The notes beneath the pieces were generated by a model, which saw only the letters and a list, made by a program, of their open reading frames with translations, was not told the origin of the DNA and did no database searches. A DNA stretch of 64,000 bases from Pseudomonas putida (GTDB lineage: Bacteria > Pseudomonadota > Gammaproteobacteria > Pseudomonadales > Pseudomonadaceae), in assembly GCF_001976065.1 (NCBI RefSeq), contig NZ_MNAH01000004.1, positions 126,519-190,518 on the forward strand. The letters run 5' to 3'. Positions 22,898 through 31,457 of the stretch are shown here, piece by piece. The position numbers and the translations under genes were made by a program. Each line of letters opens with the position of its first letter. Positions within the stretch are counted from its first letter, which is position 1.

Positions 22898-23330
22898 CGC
22901 GGTATCTCCTCACACAAAGCGGGTGATGGCCTCAGGCGGAGGCTCTTGTTATTGCCATCGTTCTCGCGTGGGAGACGGGCTTTGTAATGACAGAGCAATT
23001 GCCATGCCTAAATTTGAATGCGCGTTCAATAACTCCTAAAAACGACGTCGGAATGTGTCTATATATGACGCGCAGGGAGTAGGGGTTATAAGTGCCATCA
23101 ATGGCGTCTGGCGCTCTGCCCCGTTGCGTGTGAGCAAATCGGTAGCACTTGTGGGAACAGGGCTGTGGCGAGTCCGGGAAGAGTGTCACCGCAGGCACAG
23201 CTGACGGGTGGTCAGAGACCGGGCGGTCCTGATTTTGAAGTCAGGTACTTATCTGTAAGCGACGCGCCAAAAGGTGGCGCGTTTTAAATCGGGTGTTCAA
23301 TTACCGCGCAGTTTTGACTGGTCTGACGCC
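22898..23330. promoter_or_regulatory. Upstream region of gbdR with a palindrome and a plus-strand terminator
   Basis: About 430 bp with no credible gene. It contains the palindrome TTGAATGCGCGTTCAA (23014-23029), a TATATA-rich stretch at ~23060 and, on the plus strand, a terminator: ACGCGCCA / TGGCGCGT at 23262-23282 followed by TTT. A second small hairpin (CCTGA ... TCAGG at ~23228-23245) precedes it. A plus-strand transcript ending at ~23285 is therefore likely, but I cannot name it. Confidence 0.45.
23262..23286 (+). terminator. Rho-independent-type terminator, plus strand
   Basis: A perfect 8-bp G/C-rich stem with an AAAGG loop and a short T/A-rich tail (TTTTAAAT). No plus-strand protein gene precedes it. 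Confidence 0.5.
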
Positions 23331-23394
23331 TTCGCGAGCAAGCCCGCTCCCACAGGGGAATGCATTTCAATGTGGGAGCGGGCTTGCTCGCGAA
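23331..23394. repeat. REP pair, GAGCAAGCCCGC subtype
   Basis: Inverted copies with a ~20-bp spacer, 17 bp from the sdaB stop codon. Confidence 0.9.
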
Positions 23395-23410
23395 TGGAGG
23401 CGACTCGATA

Positions 23411-24787
23411 TCAGCACTCCACCGCGCTCACAGCCAACCCACCCCGCGACGTCTCCTTATATTTGTCATGCATATCGGCACCGGTATCGCGCATGGTGCG
23501 AATCACCCGGTCGAGCGAGATAAAGTGCTGACCATCGCCGCGCAAAGCCATCTGCGCCGCATTGATCGCTTTCACCGCGGCGATCGCGTTGCGCTCGATG
23601 CACGGCACCTGCACCAGGCCGCCCACCGGATCGCACGTCAGCCCCAGGTTGTGCTCCAGGCCGATTTCCGCCGCGTTACACAGTTGCTCCGGTGTGGCGC
23701 CAAGGATTTGCGCCAACCCCGCCGCCGCCATGGCGCAGGCCGAGCCGACTTCGCCCTGGCATCCGACTTCGGCACCGGAGATCGAGGCGTTCTTCTTGCA
23801 CAGAATCCCGACCGAAGCCGCGCCGAGCAGATAGTCGACGACATTGGCGTCGGTCACGTCCTCGCTGAACTTCATGAAGTAGTGCAACACCGCCGGAATA
23901 ATCCCCGCCGCGCCATTGGTCGGCGCCGTGACCATGCGCCCGCCGGCAGCGTTCTCCTCGTTGACCGCGAGGGCGAACAGGTTGACCCACTCCATGGCGC
24001 TCAGCGTCGAGCCGATCACGTTGGGTTTGTTCAGCTCCTGCAAGCTGCGATGCAATTTGGCCGCGCGCCGGCGCACGTTCAGGCCGCCAGGCAGAATGCC
24101 CTCGTGCTTGAGGCCGTGCTCGACGCAATCCTGCATGGCGCGCCACAGGTGCATCAGACCACTGCGGATCTCCTCTTCGCTGCGCCAGACCTTCTCGTTG
24201 GCCATCATCAGTTCGGCCACCCGCAGGTTGTGTTTTTTACACAAGTCCAGCAGCTGCGCCGCGCTGGAGAAATCGTAAGGCAGCTCGGTGCGATCCATAT
24301 CGACCACTCCGCTGCTGGCTTGCGCCTCATCGACGACAAAACCGCCGCCGACCGAATAGTAGGTATCGCGATGCAACTCGCCGTCATCGCCTTCGACAAT
24401 CAAGGTCATGGCATTGGGGTGAAACGGCAGGTTTTCGTCGATCAGGCGCATGTCCCTGGACCAGATGAACGGGACCGGCAAACGGCCGTCGAGCAACAAG
24501 GTGTCCGTTTCGCGCAGGGTGTCGATGCGGATGCCGATTTGCGACGGATCGATCGCATCTGGCCACTCGCCCATCAGCCCCATGATCACGGCATTGTCGC
24601 TGCCGTGGCCGATGCCGGTGGCCGACAGTGAACCAAAGAGCTGCACCTGCACACGCCGAACCTGCTCAAGCAGGCCCCGCTCACGCAAACCCTGCACGAA
24701 CAGCGCCGCCGCCCGCATAGGCCCCACGGTGTGAGAACTGGAAGGACCGATGCCGATTTTGAACAGGTCGAAAACACTGATAGCCAT
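23411..24787 (-). CDS. sdaB: L-serine ammonia-lyase (serine dehydratase)
   Basis: 458 aa from the ATG at 24787 with AGGAG 9 nt upstream. Single-chain iron-sulfur serine dehydratase: N-terminal beta domain (SVFDLFKIGIGPSSSHTVGPMRAA), C-terminal alpha domain with NGAAGIIPAVLHYF, GILCKKNASISGAEVGCQGEVGSACAMAA and CDPVGGLVQVPCIERNA, whose cysteines ligate the cluster. It deaminates L-serine to pyruvate. In this context it consumes serine made from glycine and one-carbon units released by betaine demethylation. The gene lies between gbdR and the divergent cbcXWV operon. Confidence 0.93.
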   Translation of the reverse strand: MAISVFDLFKIGIGPSSSHTVGPMRAAALFVQGLRERGLLEQVRRVQVQLFGSLSATGIGHGSDNAVIMGLMGEWPDAIDPSQIGIRIDTLRETDTLLLDGRLPVPFIWSRDMRLIDENLPFHPNAMTLIVEGDDGELHRDTYYSVGGGFVVDEAQASSGVVDMDRTELPYDFSSAAQLLDLCKKHNLRVAELMMANEKVWRSEEEIRSGLMHLWRAMQDCVEHGLKHEGILPGGLNVRRRAAKLHRSLQELNKPNVIGSTLSAMEWVNLFALAVNEENAAGGRMVTAPTNGAAGIIPAVLHYFMKFSEDVTDANVVDYLLGAASVGILCKKNASISGAEVGCQGEVGSACAMAAAGLAQILGATPEQLCNAAEIGLEHNLGLTCDPVGGLVQVPCIERNAIAAVKAINAAQMALRGDGQHFISLDRVIRTMRDTGADMHDKYKETSRGGLAVSAVEC

Positions 24788-25037
24788 TGCTGCCGGACTC
24801 CTGGATGTGCCAACTCCAGGCGCAAAAGCGCCCGGTGACGGAGCTGCTACGCTCAAGCTGCAATCCGTCGGGATGGCCGCATCATCAGGCTTTTGTCCTG
24901 TCGCTCGACGTCTCACACCGACGCACTCATGTCCACGAACGCCGCGTGTCTTTTACGTCGTGTTTGCGCCGTTTTTTTGCGGCTCAGACGGACAAAGGAG
25001 GCTGAAAAAAGCTGTAAACGACGTCACCGACACTGGA

Positions 25038-25070
25038 TGCGACCATCCCTGTACTGGTTACGACGCACCC
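25038..25070 (+). promoter_or_regulatory. Candidate GbdR site upstream of cbcX
   Basis: TGCGACCATCC and TACGACGCACC repeat with CGAC units exactly 21 bp apart (25040 and 25061), ~155 bp before cbcX. The rest of the 437-bp sdaB-cbcX gap shows no gene. The spacing suits an AraC-family activator, and cbcXWV is a known GbdR target; the specific site is inference. Confidence 0.45.
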
Positions 25071-25224
25071 TGTAGGCGTCAGATTTTCACTGGTACATGA
25101 TCGTATCGACTCGATTGCAAGGCGCCGTGGTAGAGCTGTCTCCAAAACGCCATCCAACCGCAACCTATAAGTGCGGTGGTTCCAATCGGAAACACTGCCA
25201 AAAAAAACACCAAGGAGTCCATCC

Positions 25225-26175
25225 ATGAAAGGTTCCCCGTCGTTGTTGTTGGCCGCCCTGCTTAGTCTGCCGGTTCTGGCGCAAGCTGCCGAACCGGCCC
25301 AGTGCAACACCGTAAACTTCTCCGATGTCGGCTGGACCGACATTACCGCGACAACCGCGACCACCAGCGTCGTGCTCAACGCCCTTGGCTACAAGACCAA
25401 GACCACCATGATTTCCGTGCCCGTGACCTACAAGTCCCTGGCCGACGGCAAGAACATGGACGTTTTCCTGGGCAACTGGATGCCTACCATGGAAAACGAC
25501 ATCAAGGCCTACCGCGATGCCGGCACCGTGGAAACCGTGCGCACCAACCTCCAGGGCGCCAAGTACACCCTCGCCGTGCCCCAGGCGCTGTACGACAAAG
25601 GGCTGCATGATTTCGCCGACATCGCCAAGTTCAAGAAGGAACTGGACGGCAAGATCTACGGCATCGAGCCGGGCAACGACGGCAACCGCCTGATCCAGAG
25701 TATGATCGACAAGAACGCCTTCGGCCTCAAGGACGCCGGCTTCAAGGTCGTCGAGTCCAGCGAGGCCGGCATGCTGTCGCAGGTCGACCGCGCGCAGAAA
25801 CGCGATACCGCCGTGGTGTTCCTGGGTTGGGCCCCGCACCCGATGAACAAGCGTTTCAAGATTCAATACCTGACCGGCGGCGACGATTTCTTCGGCCCCG
25901 ACTTTGGCGCCGCCACCGTGGCGACCAACACCCGCAAGGGCTACGCCACGGAATGCAGCAACGTCGGTCAGTTGCTGAAGAACCTGGAGTTCACCGTCGA
26001 CATGGAAAGTGAACTGATGGGCAACATCCTGGACGACAAAATGAAGCCTGACGCGGCCGCCAAGGCCTGGCTGAAAAAGAATCCCCAGGTGCTCGATACC
26101 TGGCTCGCTGGCGTGACCACCATTGACGGTAAACCTGGCCTGGAAGCCGTGAAAGCCAAGCTCGCACAGCCTTGA
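25225..26175 (+). CDS. cbcX: Choline/betaine/carnitine ABC transporter binding protein CbcX
   Basis: 316 aa from the ATG at 25225 with AAGGAG upstream. Signal peptide (MKGSPSLLLAALLSLPVLAQAAEP). OpuAC/ChoX-type fold with cage tryptophans in GWTDITATT, GNWMPTM and FLGWAPHPM. Periplasmic receptor for choline (and possibly betaine) feeding CbcW and CbcV. About 40% similar by eye to CaiX in the same window, consistent with several binding proteins serving one transporter core. A strong hairpin follows the stop codon. Confidence 0.9.
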   Translation: MKGSPSLLLAALLSLPVLAQAAEPAQCNTVNFSDVGWTDITATTATTSVVLNALGYKTKTTMISVPVTYKSLADGKNMDVFLGNWMPTMENDIKAYRDAGTVETVRTNLQGAKYTLAVPQALYDKGLHDFADIAKFKKELDGKIYGIEPGNDGNRLIQSMIDKNAFGLKDAGFKVVESSEAGMLSQVDRAQKRDTAVVFLGWAPHPMNKRFKIQYLTGGDDFFGPDFGAATVATNTRKGYATECSNVGQLLKNLEFTVDMESELMGNILDDKMKPDAAAKAWLKKNPQVLDTWLAGVTTIDGKPGLEAVKAKLAQP

Positions 26176-26197
26176 GCTTAGGGAGCATCGCTTACGC

Positions 26198-26215
26198 CGG
26201 GCGGCAAGCCGCCCG
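26198..26215 (+). promoter_or_regulatory. Hairpin between cbcX and cbcW
   Basis: CGGGCGG / CCGCCCG with a CAAG loop, followed a few bases later by TTTATTT. It is likely a partial terminator or mRNA-stabilising hairpin that makes more binding protein than permease, paralleling the hairpin after caiX. Confidence 0.6.
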
Positions 26216-26251
26216 GGCTGTTTATTTCCTTGCATGCGGACGTTCACTACC

Positions 26252-27097
26252 ATGCTGATTGATCAGAAAATACCTCTAGGCCAGTACATCGCAGGCTTCG
26301 TTGAATGGTTGACGCAACACGGCGCCAACACCTTCGACGCAATCGCCGTGTCACTGGAAACGATGATCCACGGCGTGACGTTTGCGCTGACCTGGTTCAA
26401 CCCGCTGGTCTTGATCGGCCTAATCGCAATACTTGCCCACTTCATCCAGCGCAAATGGGGCCTGACCGCCTTCGTCGTTGCCTCCTTCCTGCTGATCCTC
26501 AACCTGGGGTACTGGCAGGAAACCATGGAAACCCTCGCCCAGGTGTTATTCGCCACCCTGGTCTGCGTGGTCATCGGCGTACCCTTGGGTATCGTCGCCG
26601 CGCACAAACCGATGTTCTATACCATGATGCGTCCGGTGCTCGATCTGATGCAGACCGTGCCGACCTTCGTCTACCTCATTCCTACCCTGACTCTCTTCGG
26701 TCTGGGTGTGGTCCCGGGCCTGATCTCGACGGTGGTGTTCGCGATTGCCGCGCCCATCCGCCTGACTTACCTGGGTATCCGCGATGTCCCGCAAGAACTG
26801 ATGGACGCCGGCAAGGCCTTCGGCTGCTCGCGTCGTCAACTGCTCTCGCGCATCGAACTGCCCCACGCCATGCCAAGCATCGCGGCCGGCATCACCCAGT
26901 GCATCATGCTGTCGTTGTCGATGGTGGTGATCGCGGCACTGGTGGGCGCTGACGGCTTGGGCAAACCCGTGGTCAACGCACTGAATACCGCTGATATCGC
27001 CCTGGGCTTCGAAGCAGGCCTGGCGATCGTACTGCTGGCGATCATGCTCGACCGTATCTGCAAACAACCCGACGCCAAAGTAGGGGGTGACGCATGA
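26252..27097 (+). CDS. cbcW: Choline/betaine ABC transporter permease CbcW
   Basis: 281 aa from the ATG at 26252; an in-frame ATG six codons earlier (26234) is possible. Multi-spanning membrane protein of the OpuAB/ProW type with the cytoplasmic EAA-like loop DVPQELMDAGKAFGCSRRQLLSRIELPHAMPSI. Forms the membrane channel for CbcX and CaiX ligands. It overlaps cbcV by 4 bp (ATGA), showing translational coupling. Confidence 0.9.
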   Translation: MLIDQKIPLGQYIAGFVEWLTQHGANTFDAIAVSLETMIHGVTFALTWFNPLVLIGLIAILAHFIQRKWGLTAFVVASFLLILNLGYWQETMETLAQVLFATLVCVVIGVPLGIVAAHKPMFYTMMRPVLDLMQTVPTFVYLIPTLTLFGLGVVPGLISTVVFAIAAPIRLTYLGIRDVPQELMDAGKAFGCSRRQLLSRIELPHAMPSIAAGITQCIMLSLSMVVIAALVGADGLGKPVVNALNTADIALGFEAGLAIVLLAIMLDRICKQPDAKVGGDA

Positions 27098-28272
27098 GCA
27101 TAATTCGCTTCGAAGACGTGGACGTGATCTTCACCAAGGATCCGCGCGAAGCCCTGAAGCTTCTCGATCAAGGCTTGACCCGCAGCGAGATCCTGAAAAA
27201 AACCGGTCAGATCGTGGGCGTGGAAAAAGCCAGCCTCGACATCGAAAAAGGTGAAATTTGCGTGCTGATGGGCCTGTCCGGCTCCGGCAAATCCAGCCTG
27301 CTGCGCTGCATCAACGGCCTCAACACCGTCAGCCGCGGCAAGCTGTTCGTCGAACACGAAGGCAAGCAGATCAACATTGCTTCCTGTACCCCGGCCGAAC
27401 TGAAAATGATGCGCACCAAGCGCATCGCGATGGTGTTCCAGAAGTTCGCCCTGATGCCTTGGCTGACGGTGCGCGAGAACATCAGCTTCGGCCTGGAAAT
27501 GCAGGGCCGTCCGGAGAAGGAACGCCGTAAGCTGGTCGATGAAAAACTCGAGCTGGTGGGCCTGACCCAATGGCGCAACAAGAAGCCTGACGAACTGTCC
27601 GGTGGCATGCAGCAACGTGTGGGCCTGGCCCGTGCGCTGGCGATGGATGCCGACATCCTGCTGATGGACGAGCCGTTCTCGGCGCTCGACCCACTGATCC
27701 GCCAGGGCCTGCAGGACGAACTGCTGGAGCTGCAGCGCAAGCTGAGCAAGACCATCGTGTTCGTGAGCCACGACCTCGATGAAGCCCTGAAGCTGGGCAG
27801 CCGTATCGCGATCATGAAAGATGGCCGGATCATCCAGTACAGCAAGCCGGAAGAAATCGTCCTCAACCCGGCAGACGACTACGTGCGCACTTTCGTTGCC
27901 CACACCAACCCACTGAACGTGCTGTGCGGTCGCAGCCTGATGCGCACCCTGGACAACTGCAAGCGCATCAACGGTTCGGTGTGCCTGGACCCGGGTGGCG
28001 ATTCGTGGCTGGACCTGGCCGAAGGCAACACCATCAAGGGCGCACGCCAGAACGGCTCGAGCCTGGATCTGCAGAACTGGATTCCAGGGCAGGCAGTCGA
28101 AGGCCTGGGTCGCCGGCCGACACTGGTGGATTCCAATATCGGCATGCGCGATGCGCTGCAGATTCGTTATCAGACCGGCAACAAACTGGTGCTGCACGAC
28201 AACAACAAGGTTGTCGGGATTCTCGGCGACAGCGAGCTGTACCACGCGCTGCTCGGCAAGAACCTGGGGTAA
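27094..28272 (+). CDS. cbcV: Choline/betaine ABC transporter ATPase CbcV
   Basis: 392 aa. Walker A GLSGSGKSSLLR, Q-loop FQKFALMPW, signature LSGGMQQRVGLARALA, Walker B ILLMDEPFSALD and H-loop VSHDLDEA. The last ~110 residues resemble a CBS-type regulatory region, as in OpuAA/ProV ATPases. It energises CbcW. It is the last gene of cbcXWV; a terminator follows at 28285. Confidence 0.92.
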   Translation: MSIIRFEDVDVIFTKDPREALKLLDQGLTRSEILKKTGQIVGVEKASLDIEKGEICVLMGLSGSGKSSLLRCINGLNTVSRGKLFVEHEGKQINIASCTPAELKMMRTKRIAMVFQKFALMPWLTVRENISFGLEMQGRPEKERRKLVDEKLELVGLTQWRNKKPDELSGGMQQRVGLARALAMDADILLMDEPFSALDPLIRQGLQDELLELQRKLSKTIVFVSHDLDEALKLGSRIAIMKDGRIIQYSKPEEIVLNPADDYVRTFVAHTNPLNVLCGRSLMRTLDNCKRINGSVCLDPGGDSWLDLAEGNTIKGARQNGSSLDLQNWIPGQAVEGLGRRPTLVDSNIGMRDALQIRYQTGNKLVLHDNNKVVGILGDSELYHALLGKNLG

Positions 28273-28284
28273 GGCAACAGACAC

Positions 28285-28314
28285 AAAAACGCCGCGAGAG
28301 ATCGCGGCGTTTTT
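28285..28314. terminator. Rho-independent terminator of cbcXWV
   Basis: AAAAACGCCGCG / CGCGGCGTTTTT with a 6-nt loop; A-rich on one side and T-rich on the other, so it can work in both directions. Confidence 0.9.
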
Positions 28315-28358
28315 GTTTGTGGGGTATAGGGACATTCAGCTTTGCGGCTGATTGCCCC

Positions 28359-28433
28359 TTCGCGAGCAAGCCCGCTCCCACATTTGATCTGCGGTGTTCA
28401 CAAATCCAATGTGGGAGCGGGCTTGCTCGCGAA
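28359..28433. repeat. REP pair, GAGCAAGCCCGC subtype
   Basis: Inverted copies with a ~34-bp spacer between the convergent cbcV and betT ends. Confidence 0.9.
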
Positions 28434-28480
28434 GAATGCGATGCGGTGCCTCAGACAGAAACACCGCATCACTTCACAAC

Positions 28481-30478
28481 TCAGCTATAGACGCGGCCAA
28501 GGAGCTGCCGATGGCTTTCAAACTGATCGAGCACGTCACGGGTGATCTGATCCTGAGTGAAGCCCATCAGGTCGTAGTCCTGGCTGCCGTTGTGCAGGTA
28601 CACCTCGGCGCGATAGTAACGCTGACGCGCCTCATCGGATTGAGCCGACTCGGTTGGCGTGGCCAGATAGCCGTCCAGGCTGACTTCGTAGACAAACGGG
28701 TTGCCCTCCTCCATCTCGACCCGAACGCCCATGCAACGCTTGGACTTGCCCAGCAGCGTCTGCACTTCCAGGCCTTGGGCGCGCATTTGCGTCGTCGCAT
28801 CCTGCAAGGCCGGGCTCACATGCTTGTCCATGAAGCGCTGCACCACCGACTGGCTCGGTTGCAGGTCCAGCTGGGTCAAACGCTCGCTGAAACCACGACG
28901 GCCACGGGCCGCCAGTTCCGCTTGCTCCTGTTCGATCTGCACGTCCTGGCGCATGGCCTTGTGCAAACCGAACATAAAGCACACCAACACCACCGAAAAC
29001 GGCAGGCCGGCCAGCACCACCATGGTTTGCATGGCTTCGAAGTTACCGGCGAACAGCAGGCCGATGGTCACCAGGGTGATCACGACCGACCAGAAGATCC
29101 GCAGCCAGTGCGGCGCATCTTCGTCGACATTGCCGCCCTTGCACGAGAGGTTGGCCATCATCACCGCGCCGGAATCCGCTGGCGTCAGGAACAAGACGAA
29201 CCCCACGAAAATCGACACGCCGATCACCACTTTCGATGCGGGGTAATGCTCAAGCAATTGGTAGATCGCCATGGACGGCTGTTCCAGCGCCGTCTTTCCG
29301 AGCTCCACCGCCCCGTGGTTCATCACCAGGTCCAGGGCCGAGTTACCGAAGATCGACAGCCACGCCAGGGTGAAACCCAGCGGAATCAGCAACACGCCAG
29401 CGACCAGCTCACGCACCGTGCGACCACGGGAAATACGCGCGATGAACATGCCGACGAATGGCGCCCAGGAAATCCACCAGGCCCAGTAGAACAGGGTCCA
29501 CAGGCCCAACCAGCGGTCAGACTTCTCACTGTCGCCTTCGTACACATAAAGGTCGAAGGTCTTCATCACCACGCCGTTGAGGTAGTCACCGACGTTTTGC
29601 ACGAAGCCGTTGAGCAGGTGCAGGGTCGGGCCGAACAGCAGGACGAAAATCAGCAGGCCGCTGAACAGCACGATGTTGAGGTTGGACAGGCGACGAATGC
29701 CGTTTTCCACCCCGGACACGGCAGCGATGGTCGCCACGGTGCTCATCACGATGATCACGATCAGCAGGTTGGTGTTGCTGTGCTCCATGCCGAACATGTT
29801 TTCCAGGCCCGACGACACTTGCAGCGAACCGATCCCCAGGTTGGTCACCAGGCCCAGCAGCGTCACGAACATGCCGAAGCCGTCCACCGCATGACCGGCC
29901 GCGCCCTTGACCCAACGCTCGCCCACCAGCGGGTACAACGCCGAACGCAGCGCCAGCGGCTGGTTATGCCGGTAGGCGAAGTACGCCACCGCCAGGCCGA
30001 CCAAGGCGTAGATCGCCCAGCCATGCAGGCCCCAGTGCAGGAACGTCAGCTGCACCGCCTGACGGGCGGCCAGGTTGCTGCCGGCCACGCCTTCCGGCGG
30101 GTTGAAGTAGTGGTCCAGCGGCTCGGACGCGCCGAAATACAGCAGCGAGATGCCGATGCCCGAGGAGAACAGCATCCCCGCCCAGGCGCCGTAGCTGAAG
30201 TCCGGGGTGTCGTCCTTGCTGCCCAGCTTGAGCTTGCCGTAGGACGAGAACGCCAGGCCGACCACGAAGATCAGGTAGGCGGCAATCACCACCATGTAGT
30301 ACCAGCCGAAGCTGCGGGACAACCAGGCTTGCGCCATACCGAGCAGTCTGCCCGCCTCTTGCGGGGCGATGATCAGAATGGCGGTCAACAATAGAATCAA
30401 CGCGGTAGAGGTGTAGAACACCCAACCGTTGACCGTCACCTTCTCGGGCGGGGTCTTTATTAGCGAGGCAGAACTCAT
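28481..30478 (-). CDS. betT: Choline transporter BetT (BCCT family)
   Basis: 665 aa from the ATG at 30478; the frame runs open to 30631 without support. Twelve-TM betaine-choline-carnitine transporter: FLHWGLHGWAIYALVGLAVAYF, GIGSLQVSSGLENMFG and the WTLFYWAWWISWAPFVGMFIARISRGRT segment. The long C-terminal cytoplasmic region (~155 residues, QIEQEQAELAARGRRGFSERL onward) is typical of BetT-type osmosensing transporters. Imports choline with protons. It diverges from betI, with the BetI palindrome between them. Confidence 0.92.
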   Translation of the reverse strand: MSSASLIKTPPEKVTVNGWVFYTSTALILLLTAILIIAPQEAGRLLGMAQAWLSRSFGWYYMVVIAAYLIFVVGLAFSSYGKLKLGSKDDTPDFSYGAWAGMLFSSGIGISLLYFGASEPLDHYFNPPEGVAGSNLAARQAVQLTFLHWGLHGWAIYALVGLAVAYFAYRHNQPLALRSALYPLVGERWVKGAAGHAVDGFGMFVTLLGLVTNLGIGSLQVSSGLENMFGMEHSNTNLLIVIIVMSTVATIAAVSGVENGIRRLSNLNIVLFSGLLIFVLLFGPTLHLLNGFVQNVGDYLNGVVMKTFDLYVYEGDSEKSDRWLGLWTLFYWAWWISWAPFVGMFIARISRGRTVRELVAGVLLIPLGFTLAWLSIFGNSALDLVMNHGAVELGKTALEQPSMAIYQLLEHYPASKVVIGVSIFVGFVLFLTPADSGAVMMANLSCKGGNVDEDAPHWLRIFWSVVITLVTIGLLFAGNFEAMQTMVVLAGLPFSVVLVCFMFGLHKAMRQDVQIEQEQAELAARGRRGFSERLTQLDLQPSQSVVQRFMDKHVSPALQDATTQMRAQGLEVQTLLGKSKRCMGVRVEMEEGNPFVYEVSLDGYLATPTESAQSDEARQRYYRAEVYLHNGSQDYDLMGFTQDQITRDVLDQFESHRQLLGRVYS

Positions 30479-30711
30479 GGCACAGATGCTCCGGGCAGTG
30501 CGAGAGAAGAACGCAAGACAAACGGGGTACCCGACCAATCGGTTAGTGGGCAGCCGACCAGCGGGTGATATAAAGACAACCCCAAAGGGCCCGAAGCCCC
30601 TTGAGCGCTGTGGCGCGTAGGTTTCGAGCATTTTCGGAAGTCGTTTTTTTCGCCGCTACGCGTAGGAAAATTCTGTAGGCAGCGACGATTTGTCGCAGAT
30701 CTTATTCTTTG

Positions 30712-30731
30712 TTGATTGAACGTTCAATCAA
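30712..30731. promoter_or_regulatory. BetI operator
   Basis: TTGATTGAACGTTCAATCAA, a perfect 20-bp palindrome between betT and betI, ~70 bp before betI. This is the type of dyad bound by BetI, a choline-responsive TetR repressor, so it probably controls betIBA and perhaps betT. Confidence 0.85.
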
Positions 30732-30801
30732 AACAAAATAGACTGGCCCTCAATCCGATAGACGCCTTGCGTCTGATGGAAGGCCTAAGGAGATGTGCAA
30801 G

Positions 30802-31395
30802 ATGCCCAAGGTCGGTATGCAACCCATCCGTCGCCAGCAGTTGATCGAAGCCACATTGCTGGCGGTCGACCAGGTCGGAATGGGGGACGCCAGCATTGCG
30901 CTGATCGCCCGTTTGGCCGGTGTCTCGAATGGCATCATCAGTCATTACTTTCAGGACAAGAACGGCCTGATCGCTGCCACGGCGCAGTACCTGATGAGTG
31001 TCCTCAGCGAGAACGTCACCGCGCGCCGTCAGGCGCTGACAGATGCAAGCCCGCGGGCGCATCTGCAGGTGATCATCGAAGGCAACTTCGACGCCAGCCA
31101 GGTCAATGGCCCGGCAATGAAAACCTGGCTGGCCTTCTGGGCCACCAGCATGCACCACCCGTCTTTGCACAGGTTGCAGCGGATCAACGATCACCGTCTG
31201 TATTCCAACCTGTGCTGCCAGTTCCGCCGCGTACTGCCGCTCGATGATGCGCGCAGTGCAGCCCGTGGCCTGGCAGCCCTCATCGACGGTTTGTGGTTGC
31301 GCGGCGCACTGTCGGGAGATGCTTTCGACACTGAGCAGGCGCACCAGATCGCTTACGAATACATGGATTTCCAACTGGCCAAGCGGGTGAGTTAG
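30802..31395 (+). CDS. betI: Choline-responsive repressor BetI (TetR family)
   Basis: 197 aa from the ATG at 30802; AAGGAG at 30787-30792 fits it better than the ATG at 30793. Standard BetI length. N-terminal HTH: RRQQLIEATLLAVDQVGMGDASIALIARLAGVSNGIISHYFQDKNGLIAAT. The C-terminal ligand domain ends EYMDFQLAKRVS. It represses bet genes and is released by choline. First gene of betIBA. Confidence 0.93.
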   Translation: MPKVGMQPIRRQQLIEATLLAVDQVGMGDASIALIARLAGVSNGIISHYFQDKNGLIAATAQYLMSVLSENVTARRQALTDASPRAHLQVIIEGNFDASQVNGPAMKTWLAFWATSMHHPSLHRLQRINDHRLYSNLCCQFRRVLPLDDARSAARGLAALIDGLWLRGALSGDAFDTEQAHQIAYEYMDFQLAKRVS

Positions 31396-31457
31396 AGCAC
31401 ACATAGAACGCTCGACACCCGCACCGTGCCAACAACCAATGCACTTGCGAGGACTTT

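Noticed and set aside
22932..23198. 88-codon minus-strand frame upstream of gbdR as a gene
   Set aside because: No ribosome site, no protein motif, and it lies across the gbdR promoter region.
23262..23286. Terminator as part of a tRNA or 4.5S RNA gene
   Set aside because: The preceding sequence has no acceptor/T-arm pattern and no SRP-RNA tetraloop motifs; it was left as an unassigned transcript.
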